A stretch of DNA of 64,000 nt from Hyaloperonospora brassicae. Its lineage: Eukaryota > Oomycota > Peronosporomycetes > Peronosporales > Peronosporaceae. The notes under the pieces were generated by a model. The model was not told the DNA's origin. It saw nothing but the letters and a program-made list of their open reading frames with translations, and made no database searches. A program made the position numbers and the translations under genes. The DNA lies in the NCBI GenBank assembly GCA_947650285.1, contig CANTFL010001446.1, positions 372,001 through 436,000 on the forward strand. Reading direction: 5' to 3'. Each line of letters starts with the position of its first letter. Position 1 is the first letter of the stretch. This document shows positions 43,941 through 56,455 of this stretch, piece after piece.

Positions 43941-46900
43941 GCGACTTGCGATCAGCTGGTATTTTAAACTATATGCACAATATTTAGGTCCTTAAAATAA
44001 AAAAGACGGTTCTCATACAGCAAGCGGATTATTTGCCGCTCAAAACAAAACATCGTGAGGCAATTTGGGCAACTTTTAGGTCTTTGTGTAGAACTGGCAA
44101 GGAGAATTAAAATCGTTCTCAATACAGCGGCCGCGCTTGTCAATTTTGGATATTTATCCGTACTTTATTACAAGCACACGAATCGGAACTTTAGTTTCCG
44201 GTCAAAAATGGTGACCTCGTAAATTTTAATCAAAATTTACGGACACGTAACGCCGTGTATCGCCGTGCCGTTGCGGTAAGTCTATTGTCACGTTTAGGAT
44301 ATCGCTCCTAAAACAATTATGCTATCGCCGGTGTCATAAGCATCAGAGGTCATCCGACTTTTTAGATGGGTTAGGAGCAAATGTCAAACTGAAAATTCCG
44401 AAGCACTTTCTCTAGCACCACTTTACTTCTACAGATGGCAGTCGACAAAAAGTCAAACTAGGCCTGCTCTACACGACACCAAAAGCGGTTTGATAGGGCT
44501 GACTCTTCTGAAGGTGCAATTGATACATGAAGGCAAAAACATTGCGATAAAGAAACTAATACTGCATCAAAATTTCTGCTTTTATGCGTGGGCAGTGTGT
44601 ACAGGTTTTAAGATTTCGTAGCCCTAGCTTTGTGGCGACATCATCATCATAGATTGCTTCAATGACACAGCCACATCCTACCCTACTCTTCTTAATAGAA
44701 CATCAGGGAGTAAATAAAAGCGTGATAAGCCACGACCGGACGAATTTGAGATCAAAGTAACCCCAAACATTATTGGTTGAACGACTATAAATCCAATTTA
44801 TAGGTCACCAGAACTAATTCAGGTTTACGCTGTTAATATTCCGAGGACATCTTCACTCCATACTCCACCTATACTTAAAACTACAAAACAATATGGGCTT
44901 CGTTAAGATGGCATGAGAACGCTCAAATCGTAAATGGCAATAGTTATGTGCTCTCACCGAAGAAGTACCGTCTACAACAGGCCTTCAGCATTAACGTTAT
45001 ATGCATATAAAGTGTATTTACTATGATTTAAATATAGTAAAGATGCTTCATATGCATTCAATAATTGTGCCGTGCATGTGATTGCCCATATGTCCCACCT
45101 TACCGTTAACTCAGTCAATGGGCGTCTGCCATTATAATGCCGAGTCCGTACCTGCACGTCGAAAAAAATATGAATTTTGGCAAGGCTCAGACTTCCAAAC
45201 GTACAGGAAGTTCTCAATAATTACATATGGAAACTTGATGAACCCATATTGTTCACGAGCACCATCAAGCTCATTTAGGAAGTAATTTGTCCGTATTCAT
45301 TCTGCGTTAGGCCAGCAATATAATTAAATGGGTCATACGCTGCATGCTAGACATGCCCTAGATGAGTAACGGTAGCTGGTTGGCATAGCAAAGCGAAGAC
45401 GCAACAACGCGCTATTGTTCGCAGCGCATTCTCTGCTTCATAGCTTCCCGTCGTGTCAGAATCCTGCCGTTAACAATGTACACGCCCACGTAACTTTGAA
45501 ACGGCATCTGTTTCACATATCTTATAATGATCAACATTCATTTCGGCGCTGACAGCGGTTCTTACCCGGCTACACAAACCTGAATGCTCTTATGGCGGCT
45601 CTAACATCCCGATGTTAATGGCACCGGCACGAATACGGGCACACATACATATTTTTTGCTGGTAGGTACAGCGTGTACGTTCAGTTCTCCAAACGACATA
45701 ACAATGCCCTCTTCGTGTCGGGCATCCCTCCCAGTCGTAATTATTGTCTCACGAACGGAAGGTGTTTACCAGCTACTCTGGTTGCCTGCTGACCGGATTG
45801 CTTAACTTTTAGTTGTTGGGGGTTATATGCTTCTTCAAGAGGCCTTACCAGCTGATACCGGGGTTCCCAAAGTGGTACCAGTTCATCTAGTGTTTGTCAC
45901 AATTTTTGAGGACTTGGGTTAGTCTGACAGGGAATTGAACCGCGCAACTTACGTGGCACAATCGGTGTTTATCCAGGGCGCCAGGGAGAAAACCCAACGC
46001 ACGTACCTACCCCATTGATAATCTTTCTTGGTCTGCTACAAGTCCTTTTCATCAGTAAAATATGTGCTATCCAGGAAGAGACAGTGATTCAACTTGCAGC
46101 GTCATGTAGTCTATGTTAGCAGTACGAAGGTCTTATTGCCATTAAATGTTACTGCTTGGGATCTTAAGAGTATGATGTATAATCTATTCAAGTGGACTAG
46201 TGAACAGTGGACGAGATAATATATTTCAGCTAATTAAACTCTCCAAAACAAACAAGCAGCATTATCGCAAATGACTACGGCACTTCCGTCGAGGGTGCGA
46301 GCTGATCTCGAGCGCAGATATACGGATATAGTAGATATCTTCAGACTGGCCTGGAATCAGATATCGTGCATATCATGCTCAGTCTGCGTAGCCACTTCGA
46401 TTCTCAGTGGAATAGGAGCGTATGTAAGAAGATAGACCATTCAAAAGCAGGTGGCGGCGAAATTGCAACAATTCCTGGAACGACGCATTCACGTGACCGC
46501 GGTCAAGGAACAGCGGCATGCTAGAACTGAGGGAAATAGCATCTACCTATTGCTGGTGATAGGAGTGTTGTGGAAATATATAAAACAGAGAAAATCGGAA
46601 CATCAAGGTCTACCTAAGCGACTGTAGCCATCTTCAGGAGTACCAGAGTAGATCAAGGCATTTTATAAATTTAGCTTTTCTGATCTCCGTAACGGAAATT
46701 GACAGTTTGCTTATCTTTTTCTGCGAAATAGAAATTATATAGGTGGTTTAATCTTGCGCCTGTTGCCAAATTTAAAAAGGTAGCTTTGTACCATTTATCA
46801 TGAAATTGACGTTATCTATGTCGCGTGACAAACTTAGTTGTAATTGCCTCGATGTCCAGTGTTTATAGCTACGAATCTCTTCTTACAGCGAGTCTTTTGT

Positions 46901-49290
46901 AAATGACGCCCTACGGTTCGCACCTCCTCCAATTTGTTTCATATTTTTGGCGGCTAAATTGAAGAAGAAAATAATCATGTTTTTCGTTTTTACGCAGCCA
47001 GAAACGCCTTTTCCTACGCTTTGGTCTCACTGTACACAATAAGCACGTATTTGGTACTTTCTGATAACAACCAATGTACCAAGTCGTCAATTATCACCAA
47101 CATGCCGCGCCCCAGCGACGGCTACGCTTCATGCAGATAATGAGGTTTATTGGTGTGCCTGCAGTGTATTCAAAACCAACGTGGCTTTTGTAAAAGCCCA
47201 ATCAGCTTTTGATAGAGCCTATCACTGCGAACAGCTATATCCCACTTTTTACACTATGTTTCATTACGAACTGTCCTTATCAAATTGTTCTGGGAAGGAT
47301 CATATGCCATGCTCGAAAACGCCCTCAAGCCCATTCTCTCAAATTACGTTGCATTCGTCGCTCTTACTACCATCCACGGTCATTATCAAAAGTACTTCGA
47401 TTACATAGACGTATATCGCAAGATCCACGCTAAGGAGGCCGTCAAATACGCAGTTAAGAGTATCGGTCGCATTGCTAGGCTACGATTTAATGTTACCGGA
47501 TGTCAACTTTTTAGCTACTGCTAATTTTTGAGCTTTGCAACTGTTTTAACAAAACGTGGTGGGTTCTGATGAATTTGGACGATTTATTGCGTCGTTTTGT
47601 AGTGTTTAGAGGACATCAACAGCCAAAATGATGTCGTTTAGGGTGACGATAGACAATTTTGTATTATAAAAAAATGCAAAAATGGTTTTTGCGCTAATTT
47701 GTCGAATTAATCAATGGGGTTTTCGTGGGAAATAATCATAAAGATCGATAAAATTAAGTCTACGTGAGGAATTTGGGCGGCCAAATGTGGCTCACCGCGT
47801 GCGAAATTCAATATAAATTGCCGACTAGTGTCATATGATCCGAGATTAGAGAAAGAAGCTAGTAGCATACTCAAGCCATCTATAGTCTTAGACTTATATT
47901 TCAAGAAGAATGGGGTGAGGAGTAGCTGAATGAAAGAGATCATACATTGTTACAGATTATAAATGGGTACACTAAAGCAATCATATATAGTTTTATATGG
48001 TAAAATGCTTGATTTACTTAAATTTAAACAGGATCATATTGTGAGCTTAGCGCTAAATAAAGAAAAATTTACATTTGAAGTTTGAGGAACTGACGTGACC
48101 CTAGGCGACGTTGAAAGGAACGTGTCTACTGCGCGGATCTAACCATTTTTCTTTTATAATATTTCATTTGTTATCATCACATAGTAAATGAACGCAGGAC
48201 ATAGAGTTATGCATCCCTAAGGGTAGCGAAGGATTATGAAGATATAACGATGAAATATGCACTAGGTCGTCAATGGTCGAGAACACGGTAAAAAACAAAG
48301 ATCAAATTGGGTAAAAATTTTCGATATGAGATAAGCCACAAGACGGGGCAAATCATACATTCTCTTGTCAGTGTTATCCTGTGAGCACTCACTTATTTGT
48401 ATCAGGTACAGATCTCCCTCTGCGAACTGTTAGCATCGATGGACACCTTTTCTATATGTAAGCGGGGGATATCATGAATCGGATTATAGTGGTCTCATAC
48501 ATATACTGTAGTTAAGTCACTAATGAAATGATTGGAAGTGAAACTTCCTTTGGGATTAGGTGATGTGTATTGAGAATGAATTATAGGACATGATTATTTT
48601 TTATGAATATGCGTCAGTATGAACAGGGGTGTACAACTCGTGTGATATTGAAAGATTATACCGCGCGTACGCTTGTAGCTTAAACCGTTTGGTTTGGCAG
48701 TATTGACCGGTATGTCACCGGTTCGAGAACCGGTACGAGCAGAAGATGAAGTAAATATATCAGGTCCTAGTGTATAGGTTTCACCAGCACTGCCGACCAC
48801 CAGCGACTTATCCTACTTTTGGGTTAGTGGCGCCAATAAAGAGATAAGAAGGAAATCGCTGCTCTATCCGTTGGCTGATTAAATAATAAAACAGAAGAGT
48901 AGAATCACGTACCATAGAAAAAAATGATGCAAAGATAAAATAACCACGCTTTGGTTTACTGAGTCGCCGTTTTGTATCTTCACCTTATTAATATTGTTCA
49001 TAACCTCTTCCAGAACCATCCACTTCCACTCCCAACTAAACAACCCTTAAAAGCAGCGACGAAAGACCTCGAAAGTCCAGAGCTCAACAACACATGGTAT
49101 TACCTTTTGTTTGTAACCTTGGGTCTGGTTGTGACCAATAGTTATAGACACGTACCCGCCCTGGTCTTTTGCTGAGGATATTGTCTATGTGAGGATCGAA
49201 GTGTATATTGTTATTGCCGACCTTTGATCCCACTCACATGGATGTCTCAGGCTCGCCATACCAATGCTCAACGCTTTCAATTTTTGCAAA
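43941..49290. other. AT-rich repeat graveyard
   Basis: No frame above about 80 codons has a recognisable domain. Frames at 47181-47524 resemble no family I can name. The only structured feature is a tRNA-like stretch at about 45935-45997 (separate entry). Confidence 0.45.
45935..45997 (-). other. possible tRNA-derived (SINE-like) promoter remnant
   Basis: On the minus strand the segment contains TGGCGCCCTGG (box-A like) and, about 35 bp later, GGTTCAATTCC, a good match to the RNA polymerase III box B. The stems of a real tRNA do not form, so this is at best a SINE or tRNA pseudogene remnant. Confidence 0.25.
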
Positions 49291-49299
49291 TATAAGGAC

Positions 49300-50986
49300 A
49301 TATATTGCAGCACGAGAAAAGCGATTTTGCCTGTCTGGACGACAAAAGAATTCAACTTGACCAAGAGCTTGACTTAGGCTTCTATCATCAACATCATTAT
49401 CGAGAAATTGCTTATCTGGGGGCTATAAATTCGAGTAGCCTTTACGCCAAGCATCAGCGCCTTGTTCAGCAGCCAGATGTGGAGACGGCCGTGGTATCGT
49501 GGAGTTATCCTCACCGGGGATCCGATATGCAAAAAGCTTGAAGATACGCCGTATCGATTAGGATCACGGATGATAGCATCAAGTTTTCTTACGGATTGCT
49601 ATAAAAGTACCAGCAACGGTACAATCTCTGTGTAATCCGCGTCTACGAAGAAACTGGATCTGTTGAAATGAAGCTTTAAATTGAGACTCTACCTGAGCTG
49701 AAGACGGTGATTGCCGAATATCCATTCCGTGATGTGTACAACATTAATGAGACTGGTAAGTTCGGGCCTTCGTTGAGTTCGATCGAAATAAATAGCTGAC
49801 ATAGCTTTCACAGAACTGTATTGCAGCATGTCATCGGATAGAAGGATCGCCCAGGCAGAGGTCTTAAGGCATAAAAATGACAAGGTAAATACTCTCTATC
49901 TGTATTCATACTTATATTACAAAAACGACTGCTGGTACATTTTACACAGACGCGCATCACCGTGGCTCAAACCGCAAATACTGATGGAACTTATAGGCTC
50001 CAGCCATTCTTCACGGACAGGCTAACAAATCGCGGTCTTTCAACACGAAGACATGAAGTAGGTAAGAGTTCATTACATGCACAACGTGAAAGCATGGATG
50101 ACCAGGCAGCTATTTCAAGAATGTACTATCAATGTTTAAAAAACTATAAAGGCATGGCTGCAACCTTTTATTTGTACTACTTGTCACATTTATTTTGCAA
50201 TGATCTAACAAGTATTGTAGAATCAAGACAGGAATGCTCTCGTTTTGTCGGACAATGCACCATCCTACATTGTGGTCGACCTGCATCTGACCAACGTCAA
50301 GGTCTTGCTTATATCGATTAACACGACCGCAAAAGTCCAACCGATGGATGCCGGTATAATCTCCGCATTCGGCAGGCGTTTTCGTCGCTACCATCTTCAG
50401 CACACTGGATTGCGTCGAACGTGACGAGATTGGTAACATATACAAAGTTGGCCATCTTACAGCTATGCGCTGGTATATTTTTGCCTGGGCAGATATTGCG
50501 GTCAGCACGATATAGAACTGCTTCAGCCACAACAAGACCTTTGCAATTACTGCCGCGGTTTGAATGTCAAGTAAGGAAATTAAGGATACGGAAGAAGGTA
50601 ACGAGACAGAGAAAGAAGAGGTAGCTCTGGAGCAGGACGTGGAAAACCAGCTGAAACAGCTGCCGCTCTCCAATCCTATGGCTGTAGAGGAGCTACCTAA
50701 CCTCGCCAAAGAAGATACGAGTTTTCATCCAGAGATCAGTGATCGAGAGCTTCTATACGCAGTACAGGAGCCGGGGAAACGAAAAGAAGGAGTTGCAGCA
50801 GAGGAGATGGCAGTAACAGATAGATATACCAAGTTGAAGAAGACCGCCATCTTTGAAATTGCCTGTTGCTTGCTTGATCTGTCCCAGGAAACCCACCGTT
50901 CTGCGTTCAAGCTACTACGCAGCCTACAGGATGACATTCGCAGTGCCAACACCACACAAAGCACCATCGGTGATTGGCTTGAATAG
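49300..50986 (+). mobile_element. decayed pogo/Tigger-like DNA transposon (transposase pseudogene)
   Basis: Broken over frames, the segment gives a transposase of the CENP-B/pogo type. It has a helix-turn-helix-like N-terminal part (49305-49541), then VIAEYPFRDVYNINETG (first catalytic Asp replaced in NMDETG, here NINETG), AQTANTDGTYRLQPFF and MHNVKAWMTRQLFQE. LSDNAPSYIVVDLHLTNVKV (second Asp) and INTTAKVQPMDAGIISAFGR (third Asp) follow. The 140-codon acidic block 50564-50986 ends in IGDWLE and is probably the C-terminal tail. Stops are frequent. Terminal inverted repeats were not found. Confidence 0.78.
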
Positions 50987-51299
50987 GTTTACATCCCCAC
51001 ATTTGGTACAATCTTCCCTCTGCACACGAATATCGGATTTTTCGGCTATACATTATAAGTTAAAAGTAAGCGACCATCGAACGAAAATAGAACGACCATT
51101 GTGGACGTCCAATCCTACAATATAGTGGAGGTTACTAGTTATCGGAAGGCAAACTATCAAAGGGGGCCTGTGGTACTATGCACGATTATGGAGGCGTTTT
51201 AGTCACCTTACAAGTACATGTGCGGGTCTAGCTCAGGTAAGTACGAGATTCTTGCGTCAAGTAACAAGACGAGTTATTTATGCGCAAAATGAAAAAATA
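50987..51299. other. unassigned spacer
   Basis: No coding or structure recognised between the transposase remnant and the LTR remnant. Confidence 0.4.
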
Positions 51300-51614
51300 T
51301 CAAAGTCCACACTTGAATCACCAAAAGACACGTGCATTCTAAACGCGTCTTGATCGTAAGAGTTACAAGCCTCATAAAGTCGCATACTATTGAGCACTTT
51401 GCGCCACTTCTTCTTCATCGTAGTAATAGGCCCCTTGACCAAGGAATGGAAGCTCAGTGAGCAAGTAGGCGAGCTAGGCGTTGCTGAAAGAGTCTGTTGA
51501 CTCGTTTGGTCGTATTTTTTATATCCGTGTTGACTCGTTGATTAGTCGCTCAAACTTATTGGCTCTTTAAGCCTTGAGCCTTCTCTGTCAAGGAGTTGTG
51601 GTAACTCCGCTACA
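51300..51614 (+). repeat. LTR remnant related to the LTR at 60.43 kb
   Basis: Shares AAAGACACGTGC, GCGTCTTG-GATCG and the terminal CTCCGCTACA with 60718-60956; the middle is diverged. It ends in CA at 51614, seven bases before the start of duplication copy B. The 5' end is not defined. Confidence 0.55.
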
Positions 51615-51621
51615 TTCACTA

Positions 51622-52074
51622 AATGACTGTGTCCGTCGTGGCGCCGACACGTGAGACTTTGTGCTTCCAAACGTCGGTGGCTGCCGACCACGGAGGTTCA
51701 TGCCTGTTGAACACGGCAAGTCAGCACTCTAGCACTCAAGTACACAACACACACACGTCAATTCAGTTTACAACACGCACCCGAACGAGGGCATGAGTTG
51801 GGCGCAGGAAGCAGTGCTCGTTCTTCTGGTGGTACGTCATCATCCTGCTCGTCTGGTCGTGCCTCTGGTGTCAGACCATCCTCGTGCACTTCGAGATGTC
51901 TGAAAATCTCTACGACACCGTCCGCAGAGACAACAACGACCGACGGGTCGTCCAGCTCTCGATTGCTCGCTGCTGAGCTCGGCGTTCTCGAAAAAAGCTC
52001 ACACTGCCACCATCGGGACTCGACACCCGGTCTTCTTCCAGATCCAGCGACAGGGACGGCTCGTAGGTATACGT
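51622..52074 (-). pseudogene. truncated copy of the three-exon gene at 9762
   Basis: Corresponds to 9762-10215 of copy A. It is dead three times over. The start ATG is ACG (plus-strand CGT at 52072-52074), one base is deleted in a T run (about 51995), and the gene is cut 8 bp before the end of exon 2 so that exon 3 is missing. Confidence 0.85.
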
Positions 52075-52608
52075 GGGCAGGAGCTCTCTCGCTTCGCCCC
52101 TGCTCAGCTTTCGATCACGGTCGCCTGTCTTCCACGACGCATCGACGTTTTACGTCGTACGAGAATGCATACACACAATGGCAAGCCACAAGTGAGCGAC
52201 ATGACGCTTGTTAGTCAAAGAGAGCAATGGTCCAACTGCAGGCAACAGCTCTTGATACCGTCAGGAGCAGTTTGGGCACAGCAGTTGACGGCTCCCATGA
52301 GGTCTCAATGCGCTCTTGTCGTTGTCACTTCTTCTCGTCTCCTTTTTTTCTCGACGACTCACTGTCAACTGCAGCAAACGTTTGTGCGCTCGACGACAAG
52401 CGAAGTCGAATGAAAAAAGACACTGCACCACTTCCATGGCGCGAACAGCTCCAGCCGCGGGTCGTGCCTTTCTCGACATGGCTACACTTTTGGTTAGCTC
52501 GCGAGGTGGTGGTGGTGGTGGTGGCACAAAAACAGGACTCTCCTCTGGGTGCCCTCGACTGTAGCCATCTCGCAAGTGTGGGTTCGTTCGTGCACATCAC
52601 TCGATCAA

Positions 52609-53716
52609 ATGTCGTCGCAGGTCGAATGGAATGCCGAGAACCTGAACGAAGACGTCGCGCGGATGCGGACGTTGTGGGTCAACGAACTCGTACGTGTTCG
52701 TCACTGTCTCAATTGCGTTCGTGATGGAACACACCCCACCGATGCGGCGCTGTTGCGCGATGGCACGAATCGCTGCTCGGAGAGTGATCGGAACGAAGCC
52801 ATAGTGACGTCTGCCGTCGGTCGGCTGCTCTCGTTGTTGTCTGTAGCACGCGCCCGAGATCCTGCAGTACAGCGACGAGATGGTGTCCGAGATGCTCGAG
52901 CAGATCCGCAATCAACAGGAATACATTGACGCGATCAATGCCGACCGGGAAGCGCTCACTGAGCAGAAATCCTTGGTCAACAAGCTCTATCAGATGGAGA
53001 TTGACCGACTGCGGTACATGGTCTCATCGTATCTCCGCACGCGTCTACGAAAGGTATTGGGCAGCCACAATTGTCGATCGATCGATCGTCGTCCAAGTCG
53101 ATCGGTCGGTCAGCTGTCCACATGTGTATGTTGTATGGTGCTAAGGCTTATTTGTGATACATCGTGGACGTGATGCGGTAGATTGAAAAGTTTGCTTTGC
53201 TCATTCTGGACGACGCCGGACTGACGCAACGTCTGTCAGTGCAAGAGCGCGACTTTGCACAGCGGTCTGTTGCGACCATGCGGCGTTGTATGGGGGCGCG
53301 TCACTCGATTGACGTTGCGATACGCTGCCTTCTTGATTCTCTCTTTGTGTTGTGTAGCTTTGTGATGCTGTATGAGTCGCATGTGAATGACTTGGCACTG
53401 AGCAAGATGGACGAGGAGTCTCGATCTCTCTCGGCTGAAGGCATGGGTACGAACACTAACTGTGTCGGGCATTTCCAAAGTGGCACAAACGTTTGAATCG
53501 CTGACACGAATGACTCTGATGGCCGTTCAGATGGACGTGTCAGTGCTCCAACCGGCTTTGGACGGCTTTGTCTTTTGCCAAGGCAAGGACGCAGGCGGCG
53601 TGCAGTGCGACGACAGGGGAGCGAGTTTCGTCCAGGTCACTTCCTCCAATCGCTACGTGCTGCGCTACCGCAGCGTTCAGACACATGTCGAATCCGGCGC
53701 AATTGAGCTGCTTTAG
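52609..53716 (+). CDS. SLD5: DNA replication complex GINS subunit SLD5, copy B
   Basis: Exons 52609-52689, 52847-53053, 53182-53264, 53358-53446 and 53481-53716 encode about 231 residues. All splice sites and the reading frame are intact. Exons 1-4 encode the same protein as copy A; exon 5 differs by Arg to Gln (LMAVQMDV) and Asp to Asn (TSSNRYV). The family features are as in copy A: helical core MEIDRLRYMVSSYLRTRL and C-terminal RYRSVQTHVESGAIELL. It sits in repeat-rich DNA with its divergent partner gene destroyed, so its promoter region (52075-52608) is kept but its far upstream context is new. Whether it is expressed cannot be told from sequence. GINS subunits work in a 1:1:1:1 complex, so a second copy would change dosage of one subunit only. 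Confidence 0.85.
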
Positions 53717-53865
53717 GAGACGTCACGCTACGAAAAGACGAGTATGGACGACACGCGGGGCTGGAGGTGGGAAGCAATATATAGACCACGTTGGCTGCTG
53801 TGCCAGACCAGAGAAGGATGTGGCCGGATCGTACCGCCCAATACCTCTCGACATTGAGGATACTG

Positions 53866-54063
53866 ATGTCCCGGCTGAAAGCCACTCCTGTATCGGGTGG
53901 CGCGGTGAAGAAAGCCGTAGCTCATAGCTGTGAGCTTATGCGTTCGAAAGCACGCGGTTTGGTCATCCCCATCCTGTCCATCGTCGCGCTCGCGTTGCTC
54001 TTTCTGATACACGTACGTCCAATTCGCGCAGGTAGCTCACGAGCGCACTGCGCCGAGTGTTAA
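53866..54063 (+). CDS. small single-pass membrane protein candidate, copy B
   Basis: Counterpart of 7773-7970, with a 65-codon frame kept and one change in the membrane segment (Ser to Leu, IVALALLFLIH). The same caveats apply: a GTACGT donor follows the membrane segment, and its TAA overlaps the opposite gene's stop in GTTAAC. Persistence of the frame is weak evidence because the copies are so alike. Confidence 0.33.
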   Translation: MSRLKATPVSGGAVKKAVAHSCELMRSKARGLVIPILSIVALALLFLIHVRPIRAGSSRAHCAEC

Positions 54064-54867
54064 CACCAGGGATTCGCACCTGCTGCCGCAGCGACAATGC
54101 ACACGTAGAACGCTGCTGGCTGCAGTTGCAGGACCGCATACAAACAGCACACACCGAATACAAGACACCCCGTCAGACAACAGCCACCGAGACGACGACC
54201 CACTTGTACCTCTGCCACCCCACAACAACAACAACAACAGGCAACACGATCGCACCACAAACACCACTTCCTCCAGCACGAGCACGACAACCTGAAACAT
54301 CTCGTAGCGCGAGAGAGCGACTCCCGGCACTTCAACGCGCTCGTGCAGATGCGGCGTCAGCAGCACAATCCGTGCAAACTCCATCGCGCTCAGCAACAAG
54401 TACTGCAGCACAGCCAGTGCCAACCAGAGCCACAGTAGCAGCCACAACAACAGCAACAGCAACAACGCAACAATAGCGCCCCACAGATAACAATTGCACC
54501 ACAACAACATGAGCACACAGGTGCGTATCTTTGTCGTCCCAAACGCACTCTCACACACGTGCACGAGACGCACCACAACGATCCAACTCGTGCGCTCCGA
54601 GCGTCCCGCCAGACACCCCACGACGCCGACGACGGCCATCAGAACGTTCGACAGCCACAAGTAGTTCCCGCACGCCAACAGCCCCAACAGCAGCTGCAGT
54701 GTCGCAATCGCGCGGAGCCGCTGCGACCGCTGCGCAGTGGCCGCCCACGCGCGTTTCTGCTGCTCGAAGCCGCCGTAATGTCGCGGCGCAGTGGACGTCG
54801 ACGTCGTGGACGACGGCGCGTCACTGCGCAGGACCAGCGGATCCGACTCGCGCGCAGACGGCGACAT
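54060..54867 (-). CDS. uncharacterised multi-pass membrane protein, copy B
   Basis: Counterpart of 6960-7776. The ATG is at 54865-54867, exon 1 is 54574-54867, exon 2 is 54292-54402, and the stop is at 54060-54062. Two-segment hydrophobic N-terminal part as in copy A. One conservative change (Val to Ile) lies near the end of exon 1. The second intron has three fewer TTG units. The 5' flank differs by 8 bp in a CGGT repeat. The gene looks as functional as copy A, with the same uncertainty about the 3' exons. Confidence 0.48.
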
Positions 54868-55713
54868 GAGGTCGAGAGCCGATCCGCAGCAGTGACCGAC
54901 CGATCGCTGGCGTCGGTGGCGACTCGTTCCGAATTGATTGGCTGAATCGCGTGGGAGCGATGTCGATCGCCTTCCGCCCACTTGAGGCGGTGCAGTACTT
55001 TGCGGAGGAGTGGAATGGACTGCAGCGCAGAGGACTCGAAAACAAGAGCGACCGCTTGTGAGGCCGTTGGCGCTGAAGGAGAAACGACGCGAGTCGGGTG
55101 GAGCTCTTTGGAGTCTGAAGACGACGATGGGACACCGTTTCGGGTGTTTCGATCGATCGATCGATCGAGAGGTGCGATCCGTTGCGGGGACAGCTGAGGA
55201 GGCAAAGGGAGTGATGTGTGTCACAGCGCATGCACAGGTTCGCAGCGCACCCGAAGGTGAACGACAGTTGTCATGAGCAGCTCGTGTTGCGCTTGCTCTA
55301 CGCCCCGAGGGGCATCGAAACGGACTGCGACGAGTGCATCTTGTTATACGATAGCTGTGTGGTACCCCTACCAGTCAGTCAGGTGTGGCTGCATCGCTAC
55401 GAGTAAGCACAAAGACATACCATTGACGGCCCCGAGACCAACAGAACGAACGGATTACCAGCTCATGCTCTCATCTTCCGCTCTTCAGCGGAATCCGTCC
55501 GTCGTCTCTGACGTCGTCTTCATCGCCGTAATCACGGGATCCAACGACGTTGACGGGTATCACACCGGTCGACACATCCAATCCAAGCAGAAATCGGTTC
55601 GCACTTCTCTTTCCTTTCATGTTTGTTCACTGAAACTGTTGCTTACGACGCACAAGACATCGTACGACAGGCGTCTTGAGGATGCCATGTCAACTGTACC
55701 TGCAACTCGAACA
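54868..55713. other. intergenic within copy B
   Basis: Counterpart of 6106-6959, with the CGAT run at about 55150-55170. No gene supported. The 55273-55773 plus frame is slightly longer than its partner but has no domain. Confidence 0.4.
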
Positions 55714-56447
55714 TCACCTGTGCAGTTTTCTGCGCTTCTTCATCGGCAGAGGGGTCAAGTATCTCGAGGCTAGCGCTGCGAGTAGGTTGTCCGCGCGGTC
55801 CTTCATACCAGAGTAGCTTCGAAGCCATTGGAAAAGATCCGTTGTCTCTGCTGTACCGGTGTTTCCCACTACCTGCTTAGCCCTGTCACCGTCGTCACAG
55901 ACGTCGTTGACGTTCAACACGTCAAAATAACGATGCCACATTACAAACTTCAGGCGATAGGTAAGCTCTTGCACCTTCTCTTTGGCGTCAGGCGTAGCTC
56001 TGTCTCTTGGCCTGTTGAATAGCAAACGGTGGACTTCCCCAAGGTGCATGGATGCTTCTTGCCATACATCGAGCACCATCTGCAGCGAGTCTGGCTGCGT
56101 CGAAACTAGCGCTGCGAGGCAGTTGTCAACTCGATCCGCCATACCGTCAACAGAGCGAAGGAAAGTCAAACGTGCTACTGATCCGTCATCCCGCGCCCAA
56201 GGCCCGTTTCAAACAAAGACCGAACGCATGTCGTCGTCGCTATATTTGAAGCGGCCGTCAGCGACATGCAGGCGCATGTACGTAGCCCGCTGGGTCAGCG
56301 TGGACCGGAGGAACTTCCGCTGCAATTCAGGGCTACCACTTCCGCGCAAATAGAAAGCCGCTACCTCGACAAGCGTTTCGTAGACATCGTTCGGATGTAC
56401 GTTCGACCTTAGCCATGAGCATCCCCTCAACGGTCTCTGGGTACATC

Positions 56448-56455
56448 ACCATAAA
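56448..56455. repeat. hAT target-site duplication, left (8 bp)
   Basis: ACCATAAA, repeated at 57525-57532. Copy A has this site once (TTTATGGT at 5359-5366, opposite strand). Confidence 0.93.

Noticed and set aside
45935..45997. Functional tRNA gene
   Set aside because: Box B is good but the T-arm and acceptor stems do not pair.
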